A DNA stretch of 47,962 nucleotides from Shewanella benthica KT99. Lineage in GTDB: Bacteria > Pseudomonadota > Gammaproteobacteria > Enterobacterales > Shewanellaceae. Made by a program: the position numbers and the translations under genes. Numbering within the stretch: the stretch's first letter is position 1; each line of letters opens with the position of its first letter. The notes under the pieces were generated by a model. The model was given only the letters and a program-made list of their open reading frames with translations, did no database searches and had not been told where the DNA came from. The stretch is from the NCBI RefSeq assembly GCF_000172075.1, contig NZ_ABIC01000033.1:1-47962 (forward strand). Reading direction: 5' to 3'. Positions 8,600 to 17,738 of the stretch are shown here, in pieces.

Positions 8600-9907
8600 T
8601 TAGCGGATTTTCTTGATCTTGGTAGCCGGTCTGTTAGAAGAGTTTTTCACTTTTACTCGACGGCCTTGCATGTTTCTCTCACCGACGACCTGAGCACCGG
8701 CGTTATCTTCACGCTGCTGCTTCTTGCCGAAGCTACGACGCTTCTGAAGTTGCTTGATTAGCATGTCTCGGCTACCGACTTCATATCCCGGGATGGTGAT
8801 ACGGCGCAGTTTCTTGCCGATCAAGGTTTCGATATCGTATAGGGTGCGCTCTTCTTCACGGCTCACCAGAGAGATGGCCACGCCAGATTTACCCGCACGG
8901 CCGGTACGACCAATACGGTGAACGTAATCTTCGGCAAGGAAAGGCAAGTCATAGTTAACTACGTATTCGAGATCTTGAATATCAAGGCCGCGAGCCGCCA
9001 CTTCGGTGGCGACTAAGGCGCGAACCTTACCCTCTTTAAATTCTCTTAAGGCGCGGCGACGGTTGCCCTGAGCCTTCTCACCATGGACCACAGATGAAGT
9101 AATACCATCCAAGTTGAGCTCTTTAACTAGCTTATCGGCGGCATCACGTGTGGCGGTAAAGATGAGTACCTGTTGCCAGTTTTTCTTACCGATAAGCTCG
9201 GAGAGTAGCTCGCGCTTGCGGCGCTGCTCGACAGGATAGACGACCTGACTCACTGTGTCAGCTGTGCTGTTCTGGCTGTTGAGACTGATAAGCTTAGGCT
9301 TGACTAACATGTCGTTAGCCAGTTTCTTCACGGCACTGGAGAATGTCGCCGAGAAGAGTAAATTCTGACGTTGCTTGTTGACGGCCTGCATTATTTTCTG
9401 GATATCGCTAATAAAGCCCATATCTAACATGCGGTCTGCTTCGTCCAACACCAAAAATTCGACATTAGACAGGTTTAAGTTACAGGCTTGAAGGTGCTCG
9501 AGCAGGCGGCCCGGCGTTGCCACTATGATGTCAGTGCCACGCTTAAGTTTCTGTGCCTGACTATCTACCTTAACCCCACCATAGATGGTCAATACTGAGA
9601 CATCGATATACTTGCTGTAATCACTGATGTTGTCGGCGATCTGAGCGGCAAGTTCACGTGTCGGTGTGAGGATCAGTGCCCGAGTATTCGATCTCTGTGT
9701 CGGCATCGGGTTATCGAACATTTTCTGCAGGATAGGCAGTGCGAAGGCGGCCGTTTTTCCTGTGCCGGTTTGAGCACTGGCTAAGACATCCTGACCACGG
9801 CGGATCGCCGGTATGGCTTCTTGCTGAACAGGCGTCATTTCTTGATAACCGCATTCAGAGATAGCGCGCAAAATCTCGGGAGCAAAACTAAAAGATTCAA
9901 ATCTCAT
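8600..9907 (-). CDS. rhlE: ATP-dependent RNA helicase RhlE
   Basis: A DEAD-box RNA helicase that remodels RNA in ribosome assembly and cold adaptation. Visible motifs in order: F...GYQEMTPVQQEAIP (Q motif), AQTGTGKT (Walker A), TPTRELA, GG, TPGRL, VLDEADRMLDMGF (DEAD), SATFS, then in domain 2 IFTATRDAADKL, ATEVAARGLDI and HRIGRTGRAGKSG. A basic tail (KKQQREDNAGAQ... and KNSSNRPATKIKKIR) is typical of RhlE. The frame is open to an ATG at 9934, but AGAGG lies 8 nt before the ATG at 9907 and the protein then begins MRFESFSFAPEI, the usual RhlE start. Length is about 435 residues. No lesion is seen. Confidence 0.92.
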   Translation of the reverse strand: MRFESFSFAPEILRAISECGYQEMTPVQQEAIPAIRRGQDVLASAQTGTGKTAAFALPILQKMFDNPMPTQRSNTRALILTPTRELAAQIADNISDYSKYIDVSVLTIYGGVKVDSQAQKLKRGTDIIVATPGRLLEHLQACNLNLSNVEFLVLDEADRMLDMGFISDIQKIMQAVNKQRQNLLFSATFSSAVKKLANDMLVKPKLISLNSQNSTADTVSQVVYPVEQRRKRELLSELIGKKNWQQVLIFTATRDAADKLVKELNLDGITSSVVHGEKAQGNRRRALREFKEGKVRALVATEVAARGLDIQDLEYVVNYDLPFLAEDYVHRIGRTGRAGKSGVAISLVSREEERTLYDIETLIGKKLRRITIPGYEVGSRDMLIKQLQKRRSFGKKQQREDNAGAQVVGERNMQGRRVKVKNSSNRPATKIKKIR

Positions 9908-10171
9908 CTTGGGGCCTCTATTCAACTTGTTCATTCACCTGACCATACGCAGGTAATCTTCTCTATCCATCAGGCAGTGAACGCCTAAACCACGAATAAT
10001 TCGCGGCGGCGGAGTATAGCAATTTTTAGTCAGTTTTAACAGCATATCATTTTCTGCTCTATATCAGCCCCACACTGGCTTTCTTTGGTTTTTTTTTGAG
10101 CCGATATATAGACAGAAAAGACCAAGGATTTGACAGCTTGAGGCTTTGGACTAGGCTTTAATTGGATTCAT

Positions 10172-10276
10172 ATTTATCCTATTTATCCTATTTATCCTAT
10201 TAGACTATTAGACTATTAGACTATTAGACTATTAGACTATTAGACTATTAGACTATTAGACTATTAGACTATTAGA
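10172..10276. repeat. Compound tandem repeat: 9-mer array then ten CTATTAGA octamers
   Basis: The gap between rhlE and the REC-EAL gene (9935-10482) has no credible gene. At 10172-10198 there are three copies of the 9-mer ATTTATCCT. From 10197 to 10276 there are ten perfect, uninterrupted copies of CTATTAGA, trailing off into partial copies. The array lies about 200 bp before the REC-EAL start and behind the rhlE promoter. Such perfect octamer arrays are prone to slippage. The rest of the gap shows no other feature I can name. Confidence 0.9.
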
Positions 10277-10482
10277 TTAGACTAGACTCGTACTCTGGTC
10301 AGTGGTCAGTAGGCTTGATATAACGCATGGAGGCTATATGGCACTTTCTCATTGTGCATTGAAAGGGATGATTTGTCATATTCCAACTGATTTATTTTCA
10401 CGTTTTTCTGCTTGTCTCATTTGGATTTCAGTTTCTTCCCGCAGTATTTCTCTGCTCATCGCTATCTCACTAGAGAACTAAT

Positions 10483-11778
10483 ATGTCTATCAATGTACTC
10501 GTTATCGATGATTCCATAACGTGTTGCCGAGTTCTGCGCGAATACCTGATGCAACTCGATGTTAATCGGGTGGAATATTGCACAGATGCTGGCTCGGCGA
10601 TTAAAATTTTGACCAAGTATGCCAAAGACTATCAGATTGTTGTCGTCGATCTACACATGCCAAATATGGATGGTATCGAACTCTTGATGAAGCTAAGTGA
10701 CATAGGTTATAGGGGCGGTGTCATCATAGCGTCTGCGATGGAAAGCCGTATCATAGAAGCGGCTGCTAAAATCGTAATTAATTCAAGGCTTCGCCTCTTA
10801 GGAGCATTAACTAAGCCTGTTTCGACTAAGCAGCTTCAGCTGTGTATCGAGCGACTATTTATGATGGAATCAGATCTGGCACCTAAGCCTGTCTCCATCT
10901 CTCTCGATGAGTTACATCGGGTCTTGAATGACAATAAGGTGGTCCCATATTTTCAAGCTCAGATAGAAGCCAAAACGAGAAACATTGTCGGGTTTGAAGT
11001 CTTATGTCGTATTCAGTTGGGCAATAAGCTGCAACTGCTTTCGCCCGCAAGCTTTCTTGAACTAGCCGAATCTCATAATCTGCTCAACGATTTGACTGAA
11101 AAGTTACTGGAGAAGGCCTTGCCACAATGGAAGCTGATAAGCCAAGATGACTCCTGCGTTAATTGCAGCCTCTCCATAAATCTGAGCCCCAGCCAACTGA
11201 ATCAGGCCAGCTGGCCCAATCGATTGCTAAAGTATTGCCATGATAATCAAATGGAAACATCGCAACTCACCATAGAGATCACCGAGAACCAAGCATTGAG
11301 TGAGCAGAGTCAATATACGAGCATCAGTCGATTACGCTTACATAATTTCGGGGTGGCCATCGACGACTTCGGCACCGGATATACTAATCTCACTCAGTTA
11401 TGTCGTTTACCCATCAGCGAATTGAAATTAGACATGAGTCTTGTGAGGGGGATCCATCATGACCCTCTAGCACAAACGATTCTAAAATCCTTACAAGAGA
11501 TCAGTAACAAACTTGGGATTAAACTGGTAGCCGAAGGAGTCGAAGACCTGAGGGATCTTAACTATCTCGAACAATTTGATAACTTACGCTTACAAGGGTT
11601 TTTAATTTGCCGACCTAAACCATTCACCGACCTGATGCGTTGGCTTAAAGCCCATAAAAAAGTCAGTAAATCCAATGCTGATGTTAGCGAGGTTGGCACC
11701 GGCACCGGCAGAGATAAAGCCAGTAATCAGGTCTCCGCCGAATTATCTAAGGATAGTGTGTCTGGCTATAGTATTTAG
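10483..11778 (+). CDS. Response regulator with EAL (cyclic-di-GMP phosphodiesterase) domain
   Basis: A 431-residue REC-EAL protein. The receiver domain (about 4-125) has the acidic pair D9-D10, phospho-acceptor D56 in VVVDLHMPNMDG, and a conserved K near TKPVS. The EAL domain (about 145-390) hydrolyses c-di-GMP in active members. Its signature reads EVL instead of EAL (GFEVLCRI). The metal and catalytic residues appear kept: the N of NLSPSQL, the E of ITENQ, DDFGTGYTNL, the K of ELKLD, the E of LVAEGVED, and QGF for QGY. The enzyme is thus probably active. A low-complexity tail follows (SEVGTGTGRD). No histidine kinase is adjacent, so the input is an orphan kinase elsewhere (inference). Confidence 0.88.
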   Translation: MSINVLVIDDSITCCRVLREYLMQLDVNRVEYCTDAGSAIKILTKYAKDYQIVVVDLHMPNMDGIELLMKLSDIGYRGGVIIASAMESRIIEAAAKIVINSRLRLLGALTKPVSTKQLQLCIERLFMMESDLAPKPVSISLDELHRVLNDNKVVPYFQAQIEAKTRNIVGFEVLCRIQLGNKLQLLSPASFLELAESHNLLNDLTEKLLEKALPQWKLISQDDSCVNCSLSINLSPSQLNQASWPNRLLKYCHDNQMETSQLTIEITENQALSEQSQYTSISRLRLHNFGVAIDDFGTGYTNLTQLCRLPISELKLDMSLVRGIHHDPLAQTILKSLQEISNKLGIKLVAEGVEDLRDLNYLEQFDNLRLQGFLICRPKPFTDLMRWLKAHKKVSKSNADVSEVGTGTGRDKASNQVSAELSKDSVSGYSI

Positions 11779-11796
11779 TTAGTTTTGAAGACCCAT

Positions 11797-11827
11797 AAAA
11801 AAGCAGGCATAGCTAGCCTGCTTTTTT
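11797..11827. terminator. Bidirectional terminator between REC-EAL gene and pepP
   Basis: A near-perfect 12-bp stem AAAAAAGCAGGC/GCCTGCTTTTTT serves both convergent genes. Confidence 0.85.
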
Positions 11828-11840
11828 ATGGTTTTATAAA

Positions 11841-13628
11841 CTAAATGGCCTTAGTGGCATTTTCTAGCCAGTTCAGCTCACAGCCTTGCATCAAGGGAGC
11901 AAGTGTCTTGTATACCAGCTGATGGTAATCGTTGAACCAGTTGAGTTCGGCATCAGTTAACAGGCTCTTATCTATGAGGCGTGAGTCCATGGGTATCAGT
12001 GTCAAGACATCGAATTCAAACATCTCTCTTTCGGCGTTTGCTAAGGCTGCACATGGACGGACGGTAATAAGGTTCTCGAGGCGAATGCCAAACTCGCCGG
12101 CACGATAATAGCCCGGCTCATTAGAGACCACCATTCCTGGTAGCAGGGCGACATCATTGCTGTTTTTAGCTATGCGCTGCGGACCTTCGTGGACATTGAG
12201 GAAGTGGCCTACGCCATGGCCTGTGCCGTGATCATAATCGAATCCATGTTGCCATAGGTATTGGCGCGCGAAACCGTCTAATTGCTGGCCCGTGGTGCCG
12301 CGAGGAAACTTAGCCTGATCCAGTGCGATATGACCCTTAAGCACTAAGGTGACCATCTTCTTGTGTTCGCTAGTGACTTGGCCAATGGCTATGGTTCGGG
12401 TGACATCTGTGGTGCCATCTAGGTACTGAGCGCCTGAATCAACCAAATATATGCTGTTGTTGGTCATGGTTGCCGGAATGCCATTATTGTGATTGTAATG
12501 ACACATGGCGGCGTTTGCACCCACGGCAGAGATGGTGTCGAAGCTAGGCTCTTTATAAAGCTCATCTTCTAAGCGAAAGCTCTCCAGCTTGTCGGCCAGT
12601 ACGCCTTCGTCATGAAAGTTTTCGGACTCTACTTCCATGTCTAACCAGGCTAAGAAGCGACTGACTGCGACGCCGTCACGAATATGACAGGCACGCATGC
12701 CTGCCAGCTCGGTAGTATTTTTCTGTGCCTTGACCAGGGACACAGGATCGAAACCTGGGATGAGTATCGCACCAGCCTGTTCTGCGATTAGCTGAGACCA
12801 GGCGTTGCTCGAATTTTGATCGGCAAGTAGCTTAACGCCTGCAAGTTCCTTAAGCGCATCCTTAAGCTCACTTTCGGCTTTGAAACTAACGCCTGAGCCA
12901 ACATGCTCAGATGTCCCTGCCGGGAGTTTTTCTACATCGGTGAACAGGGTCATGTCGCCATTAGCCGTTAATAGGGCTGTGCCCAAAATAACGGGCAGGC
13001 GAGGCACGTCATTACCACGGATATTCAGTAACCAGCAGAATGAATCCAGTGAAGTGATAAGGGCCATGTCTGCGCCGGATTCAGCCACAATCGCTGCAAT
13101 CTGTTGACGTTTTTGTTGACTGCTTTTACCCGCACGTTTCTCATCGAAGAGGATCGCCGCAGCGTTAGAGGCTAAGGGGCGGTCTTGCCAATGAAGATCG
13201 ATAGGATTGTCATCGACGGCAACTAAGGTCATTTGTGCCTTGTTTAGTTGGCTTTCAGCCGATTTTTGCCAGCTTAATGGATGCAGGCGAGGATCGTAAC
13301 CTATGCGGGCATCGCTACCTAAGCTTGCTGCCAGCCACTGGATTTGAGGTGTATCGGTCAGACTCATGTATTGAAAAAGCTCACCATCGACCTGCAGCTT
13401 GACCTGAACTGTGTATCGACCATCGACAAAAATAGCCGCACTTTCTTTGAGGATGATGATCATGCCGGCGGAGCCGGTGAAGTGACTGATCCACTGCATG
13501 CGCTCGTTACGCTCGGGAACATATTCGCCTAAGTATTCATCGGCGCGGGGGACAATAAAGGCATCGAGGTTGGCTTTGGCCATCTCACTGCGAACCGCAT
13601 CGAGTCGTGCGGCAATTGATTGAGACAT
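11841..13628 (-). CDS. pepP: Xaa-Pro aminopeptidase (M24B, long form)
   Basis: This cytosolic metallopeptidase removes an N-terminal residue next to proline. The 595-residue protein has two creatinase-type N-terminal domains (about 5-300) and a C-terminal pita-bread catalytic domain (about 310-540), then the C-terminal extension of the long aminopeptidase P form. Metal ligands are visible as D in YLVDSGAQY, D in TTDVTRT, H in HGTGHGVGHFLNVHEG, E in VVSNEPGYY and E in GIRLENLITV. The start at 13628 (MSQSIAARLDAVR) is natural for the family. It stands alone between a convergent REC-EAL gene and a divergent transporter. The symbol is for the general enzyme; long forms are often left unnamed. Confidence 0.9.
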   Translation of the reverse strand: MSQSIAARLDAVRSEMAKANLDAFIVPRADEYLGEYVPERNERMQWISHFTGSAGMIIILKESAAIFVDGRYTVQVKLQVDGELFQYMSLTDTPQIQWLAASLGSDARIGYDPRLHPLSWQKSAESQLNKAQMTLVAVDDNPIDLHWQDRPLASNAAAILFDEKRAGKSSQQKRQQIAAIVAESGADMALITSLDSFCWLLNIRGNDVPRLPVILGTALLTANGDMTLFTDVEKLPAGTSEHVGSGVSFKAESELKDALKELAGVKLLADQNSSNAWSQLIAEQAGAILIPGFDPVSLVKAQKNTTELAGMRACHIRDGVAVSRFLAWLDMEVESENFHDEGVLADKLESFRLEDELYKEPSFDTISAVGANAAMCHYNHNNGIPATMTNNSIYLVDSGAQYLDGTTDVTRTIAIGQVTSEHKKMVTLVLKGHIALDQAKFPRGTTGQQLDGFARQYLWQHGFDYDHGTGHGVGHFLNVHEGPQRIAKNSNDVALLPGMVVSNEPGYYRAGEFGIRLENLITVRPCAALANAEREMFEFDVLTLIPMDSRLIDKSLLTDAELNWFNDYHQLVYKTLAPLMQGCELNWLENATKAI

Positions 13629-13882
13629 AAATACTCCGGTGTTTACTCACTCATGCTTAGGTATCATTAGACACTATGAGTCAGCATTACTCTTATTAAA
13701 ATGAAAATTTGCGATATTATGACCGATTATCTCAGTTGAAGTGGTCCGTGGGAAGTGTGAGTGTATGAATTACCTGCTTCAAAGAGGAAAGAGATGTAAA
13801 CTTTGAAACATAATACTTGTTACATGTGTCGAAAAATCAATTAGATTAGAGCAGATGAATTTAGGTTTATCACAGATTTTTA

Positions 13883-15085
13883 ATGGAAATGAAAATGCCC
13901 TTTAATGTGTGGGTGCTTACCTTGGCGCAGGCCTTTGCCATGAGCGCCGCACCTATGATGATGCTGCTGGGTGGGATCATAGGTGCCGAGATTGCTCCTA
14001 GTCCCATATTAGCGACTCTGCCTATCGCATCTATGGTGGTCGGTGTTGCCATCTTTATCTTGCCTGTGACTCAACTGATGCGCAGATTTGGACGAAAGAA
14101 AGTGTTTATCGGCGGTTCGGTAGTGGCGGGAGTGGCTGGATTGGTTGCAGCCTATGCGGTTCAAGAGCAGAGTTTTGAGCTCTTTTGTTTCAGCGGCATT
14201 CTACTCGGGTCTGCCGGCGCAGTTATCCAGCAATACCGCTTCGCGGCGATGGAGTCGGTGGCGCCTGAATTGGGCGCTAAGGCCACATCGAGAGTCTTAT
14301 TGGGCGGTTTGGTCGCCGCATTTTTGGGCCCTGAGCTTGCTGTGTTGGGTGGGGATTTAATCGAGATCCCTTATGTCGGGGCTTTCCTTTTTTTGACCAT
14401 GGTGAGCCTGCTCGCTGGATTGACACTGTGTTTCTATCGAGAGGATAGCTCTGCGTTATCTCGAGTGAACATTGAGGCTTTGGGAGATATTAGGCCATTA
14501 AAGAGCATATTGAATCAGGAGCAAATTTGGGTCGCGATTGCCGGGGCCATGATAGGCTTTGCCATGATGAGTTTCGTGATGACGGCGACGCCTCTGCATA
14601 TGCATCATATAGAGCATCACTCCTTAGCCGACATTAAATGGGTGATTCAGAGCCATATCATCGCCATGTATCTGCCGTCTCTGTTTACCGGTTATTTGGT
14701 GGCAAAATTTGGGGTGTCTAAGATGATGCTCGCAGGTATGTTGGCTTATTTTGTCACCGTAGTGACGGCCTTGATGGGTCATGATGTGTTCAACTATTGG
14801 GCCGCCCTGGTATTGCTAGGCTTAGGCTGGAACCTGTTATTCGTGGGCGGAACTGTGTTACTGCCCCGTTGTTATCGTCCCAATGAGCGTTTTAAGGTTC
14901 AGGCGTTCAATGACACCTTAGTATTTGGCTCCCAGGCTATAGCCTCTCTCAGTGCCGGTTGGGTCATACATCAACTCGGTTGGCAAGTGTTACTCATTAT
15001 CTGTATTCCGTTTATTGGGATTCAGCTGATCTTGATATCTTGGTGGAAATTAAACCAAAGCAAACTCTTATACCATTCCGAGTAA
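13883..15085 (+). CDS. Major facilitator superfamily transporter
   Basis: A 400-residue integral membrane protein with about twelve hydrophobic spans. The MFS loop 2-3 signature is visible as MRRFGRKKVFIGG near residues 62-74, and a second-half loop reads VAKFGVSKMMLAG. Three near-adjacent ATGs (13883, 13889, 13895) make the exact start uncertain. The substrate is not evident and no transport partner or regulator adjoins. It diverges from pepP, with which it shares an intergenic region of about 250 bp. Family call is firm, specificity unknown. Confidence 0.85.
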   Translation: MEMKMPFNVWVLTLAQAFAMSAAPMMMLLGGIIGAEIAPSPILATLPIASMVVGVAIFILPVTQLMRRFGRKKVFIGGSVVAGVAGLVAAYAVQEQSFELFCFSGILLGSAGAVIQQYRFAAMESVAPELGAKATSRVLLGGLVAAFLGPELAVLGGDLIEIPYVGAFLFLTMVSLLAGLTLCFYREDSSALSRVNIEALGDIRPLKSILNQEQIWVAIAGAMIGFAMMSFVMTATPLHMHHIEHHSLADIKWVIQSHIIAMYLPSLFTGYLVAKFGVSKMMLAGMLAYFVTVVTALMGHDVFNYWAALVLLGLGWNLLFVGGTVLLPRCYRPNERFKVQAFNDTLVFGSQAIASLSAGWVIHQLGWQVLLIICIPFIGIQLILISWWKLNQSKLLYHSE

Positions 15086-15263
15086 GTATCTGATCATTCA
15101 GCGGGAGTTCAAAGCGCTGTAGGCAAGGTCTATATATTGCTCCTCGGTAACTGCTCCTGCGTTACTCTCGATAATTGCTCCGGCATTATTCTACCTTCAC
15201 CCGTCCATGGGCTCGTACCTCCTGCATCTGACCTCCAGGGTCTTAAGCGTTCCATACGCTTTA

Positions 15264-15303
15264 AAGACATTTCCCATATCCCTATGGGTCAGGGAAATGT
15301 CTT
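15264..15303. repeat. Perfect 12-bp inverted repeat in a gene-poor gap
   Basis: The gap 15086-15637 has no convincing gene. It holds AAGACATTTCCC at 15264-15275 paired with GGGAAATGTCTT at 15292-15303, with a 16-nt loop that itself contains TCCC/GGG-like pairing. Further out, CATAC and GTATG extend the symmetry. No T run follows closely, so it does not look like a simple terminator of the upstream transporter; it may be a small repeat element or an RNA structure. Confidence 0.6.
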
Positions 15304-15637
15304 ATTTTGTATGAAACAAAATAGACCATGCAGTCGTATATCGAGAACATTCAACCTAGCATAAAGGACTTTGCCCTTTGCTTTAAACATCAGCCGCACT
15401 GCGTGAGGCTCTCAGTGTTTCCACTTCTGCGTTTCATTGACTTAAAAGGGAATAACCTAGTCTCTTATTCTGAAAATATTTCTACTGACCCTTTGTATAT
15501 TTTATGCTAAAAGTAGCTTTACTTTCAGTATCGGCTTACTGTCTCACTTCGAGGCAAGTATTGGAGCCGAACAAGACATAATATCTGGCAAGGCATTCGG
15601 CTTTGAATCTTAGATAAATATATAAAAGGGTAACCCT

Positions 15638-16855
15638 ATGACCTTAGGCGTGGGCGGTTCGACCGCAATGCAAGAGTTGGCAAAACTGAGCGATATGACC
15701 AAGGGCACTAGGCCTATCTCCAAGAGTGAATTTAGTGCACGTATCGAGAAGGCCCAGGAGCTGATGAAAGCTCAGGGAATCGAAGCCATCTACATCAACG
15801 CGGGTACTAATCTTTATTACTATACGGGTACTCGTTGGTATGCCAGTGAGCGTATGGTTGGCGCCATCATTCCTGCCGTTGGCGAACTGGAATATATCGC
15901 TCCGGCATTCGAGGTCGATACGCTTTTAGGCTATATGATTATCGAAGGTAAGGTGAATACCTGGCATGAAGACGAGAGCCCATACGCCTTGTTCGGTGAA
16001 GTGCTCAAGCAGATGGACATCAATAGCGGCAACGTTGGTATCGATGAGTCTGCAGCCTTCTTCATCTTCGATGGTGTCCGCCTGGCTCATAGTCAGTTCG
16101 ATTATGTCAATGCTAAGCCTGTGACTGCGGCTTGTCGCATGATCAAATCGGATACCGAGCTTAGCTTGTTGCAACGCGCTAAGGACATGACTCTTGAGGT
16201 ACATAAAGCGGTGGCACGTATCTTGAGAGAAGGTATCACAGTCGGTGAAGTTGAAGCCTTTATCTATGATGCTCACAAGGCTGTGGGTGCTCCTGCCGGT
16301 TCTTACTTCTGTATCGTGTTATTCGGTGAAGACAGTGCTTACCCTCATGGGGTCAAGTCGCCTAAAGCGCTTGAGCAAAACGACACTGTGCTTATCGACA
16401 CAGGTTGTCAGCTGCAAGGTTATAACTCAGATATCACCCGTACCTTCGTGTTCGGTAAACCGAGCGATCGCCAACGTGAGATTTGGCAACATGAGCAAGA
16501 TGCTCAGCTTGCGGCATTTGAGGCGGCTAAGATTGGCGCCCCCTGTGCCAGTGTCGATAGGGCGGCCCGTGATGTGCTTGAGGCCGCAGGTTTTGGCCCA
16601 GGTTACAATGTACCTGGCTTGCCTCATAGAACCGGTCACGGTATCGGCTTAGACATTCATGAATGGCCTTATCTGGTGCTTAATGACCAGACGCCTTTGG
16701 CTGCGGGCATGTGTTTCAGTAACGAGCCCATGTTATGTGTCCCCGGCGAGTTTGGTGTGCGTCATGAAGATCACTTCTACATGACAAAGGAAGGCGCAGT
16801 GTGGTTCACCAGGCCAATGCATTCCATCGATGATCCTTTCGGATATGAAGCTTGA
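15638..16855 (+). CDS. M24 family Xaa-Pro peptidase (creatinase-like)
   Basis: A 405-residue metallopeptidase of the prolidase/creatinase group. A creatinase-type N-terminal domain (about 28-165, GIEAIYINAGTNLYYYTG) is followed by the catalytic domain (about 175-395). Ligands are visible: D in VLIDTGCQLQGYNSD and the second D in NSDITRTF, H in HRTGHGIGLDIHEW, E in CFSNEPMLCVP, and E in GVRHEDHFYMT. It is clearly a different gene from the 595-residue aminopeptidase P encoded nearby. The start at 15638 follows AAAGGGTAACCC; a downstream ATG is possible. Likely cytosolic. Whether it acts as a dipeptidase or an aminopeptidase cannot be told. Confidence 0.88.
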   Translation: MTLGVGGSTAMQELAKLSDMTKGTRPISKSEFSARIEKAQELMKAQGIEAIYINAGTNLYYYTGTRWYASERMVGAIIPAVGELEYIAPAFEVDTLLGYMIIEGKVNTWHEDESPYALFGEVLKQMDINSGNVGIDESAAFFIFDGVRLAHSQFDYVNAKPVTAACRMIKSDTELSLLQRAKDMTLEVHKAVARILREGITVGEVEAFIYDAHKAVGAPAGSYFCIVLFGEDSAYPHGVKSPKALEQNDTVLIDTGCQLQGYNSDITRTFVFGKPSDRQREIWQHEQDAQLAAFEAAKIGAPCASVDRAARDVLEAAGFGPGYNVPGLPHRTGHGIGLDIHEWPYLVLNDQTPLAAGMCFSNEPMLCVPGEFGVRHEDHFYMTKEGAVWFTRPMHSIDDPFGYEA

Positions 16856-16978
16856 TTTTAGGCTGTTAACTTTAGAGTTCTAACTTTGGGTTTCGAGCGG
16901 CTAAGATCTAGCCGCTACAGCCAACTAATCAGCAGTATTCGCCATCATGAGGGGGAGCAATCGCCCTACTTTTCCTAT

Positions 16979-17449
16979 TCAATCTATGCTGATAAGCTCT
17001 ACATCGAAAATGAGCACCGAGCCTGCAGAAATCTTACCCGTCGAACGATTGCCATAGGCCAAGGTACTTGGAACAAAGAAGCGGACCTTCTCTCCGGTAA
17101 CCATCAGTTGCACACCTTCGGTCCAACCTTTGATCACACGATTAAGGGCAAAGGCAATAGGTTCACCGCGTTCCACTGAGCTATCGAATACTGTGCCATC
17201 GATCAAGGTGCCGTGATAATGGACGGTAACGGTATCGCTGGCTTTCGGATGGATCTCGCCGTCTCCCTTATTCAATACTTTATATTGAAGACCCGACAGA
17301 GTCTCGACCACACCTGCTGCATTTTTATTTTCCGCTAAGAAAGCCTTGCCTAGTTCAATATTTTCCTTAGATACTTTTTGGTTGTTCATCGAGGTAAAGA
17401 AATAAAAGATGACGCCGGCAATGACGACTATGGCTAAAAGCATTTTCAT
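16979..17449 (-). CDS. FKBP-type peptidyl-prolyl cis-trans isomerase, membrane-anchored
   Basis: The preferred start at 17449 gives 156 residues with an N-terminal hydrophobic anchor (MKMLLAIVVIAGVIFYFF); an upstream in-frame ATG at 17527 would add an unlikely polar leader. A short helical linker (NIELGKAFLAENKNAAGV) precedes the FKBP domain: SGLQYKVLNKGDG, VTVHYHGTLIDGTVFDSS, RGEPIAFALNRVIKGWTEGVQLM, GEKVRFFVPSTLAYG, and the closing IFDVELISI. These are the usual ligand-pocket residues. The anchor suggests it works at the periplasmic face of the inner membrane (inference). It is convergent with the M24 peptidase gene. Confidence 0.9.
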   Translation of the reverse strand: MKMLLAIVVIAGVIFYFFTSMNNQKVSKENIELGKAFLAENKNAAGVVETLSGLQYKVLNKGDGEIHPKASDTVTVHYHGTLIDGTVFDSSVERGEPIAFALNRVIKGWTEGVQLMVTGEKVRFFVPSTLAYGNRSTGKISAGSVLIFDVELISID

Positions 17450-17738
17450 GAAATGGATCTCTTGATTGAATTTTCCCAATGGTACTGATTGCCGGGTATT
17501 GGGTAAAGAAACTTTGTATCCGGGCATCCTTAGATTTATAACTGACAGTGCACCTAAATTACGGGCATGGCACGCAAATACCTAAGCTGTTAATAATTAA
17601 GGTGATAAGTCGGCAGGTGTTACCTGGTATGGTTTTGATATGTTGCACTCTAACTTTTATATTAATTAGGCTGGTGGCTGTTTGATGTAAATCAGTTGCA
17701 ACATCTCGGCCATTTTAATAGCTTTGTGATATCGCTAA

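Noticed and set aside
10197..10276. CRISPR-like array
   Set aside because: Units are 8 bp with no spacers and no cas genes nearby; it is a simple tandem repeat.
15137..15364. 75-codon ORF in the gap before the M24 peptidase
   Set aside because: It runs through the inverted repeat, has no ribosome site and no recognisable sequence.
16245..16652. 135-codon ORF inside the M24 peptidase gene
   Set aside because: It is an out-of-frame shadow of a gene with clear metal-ligand motifs.
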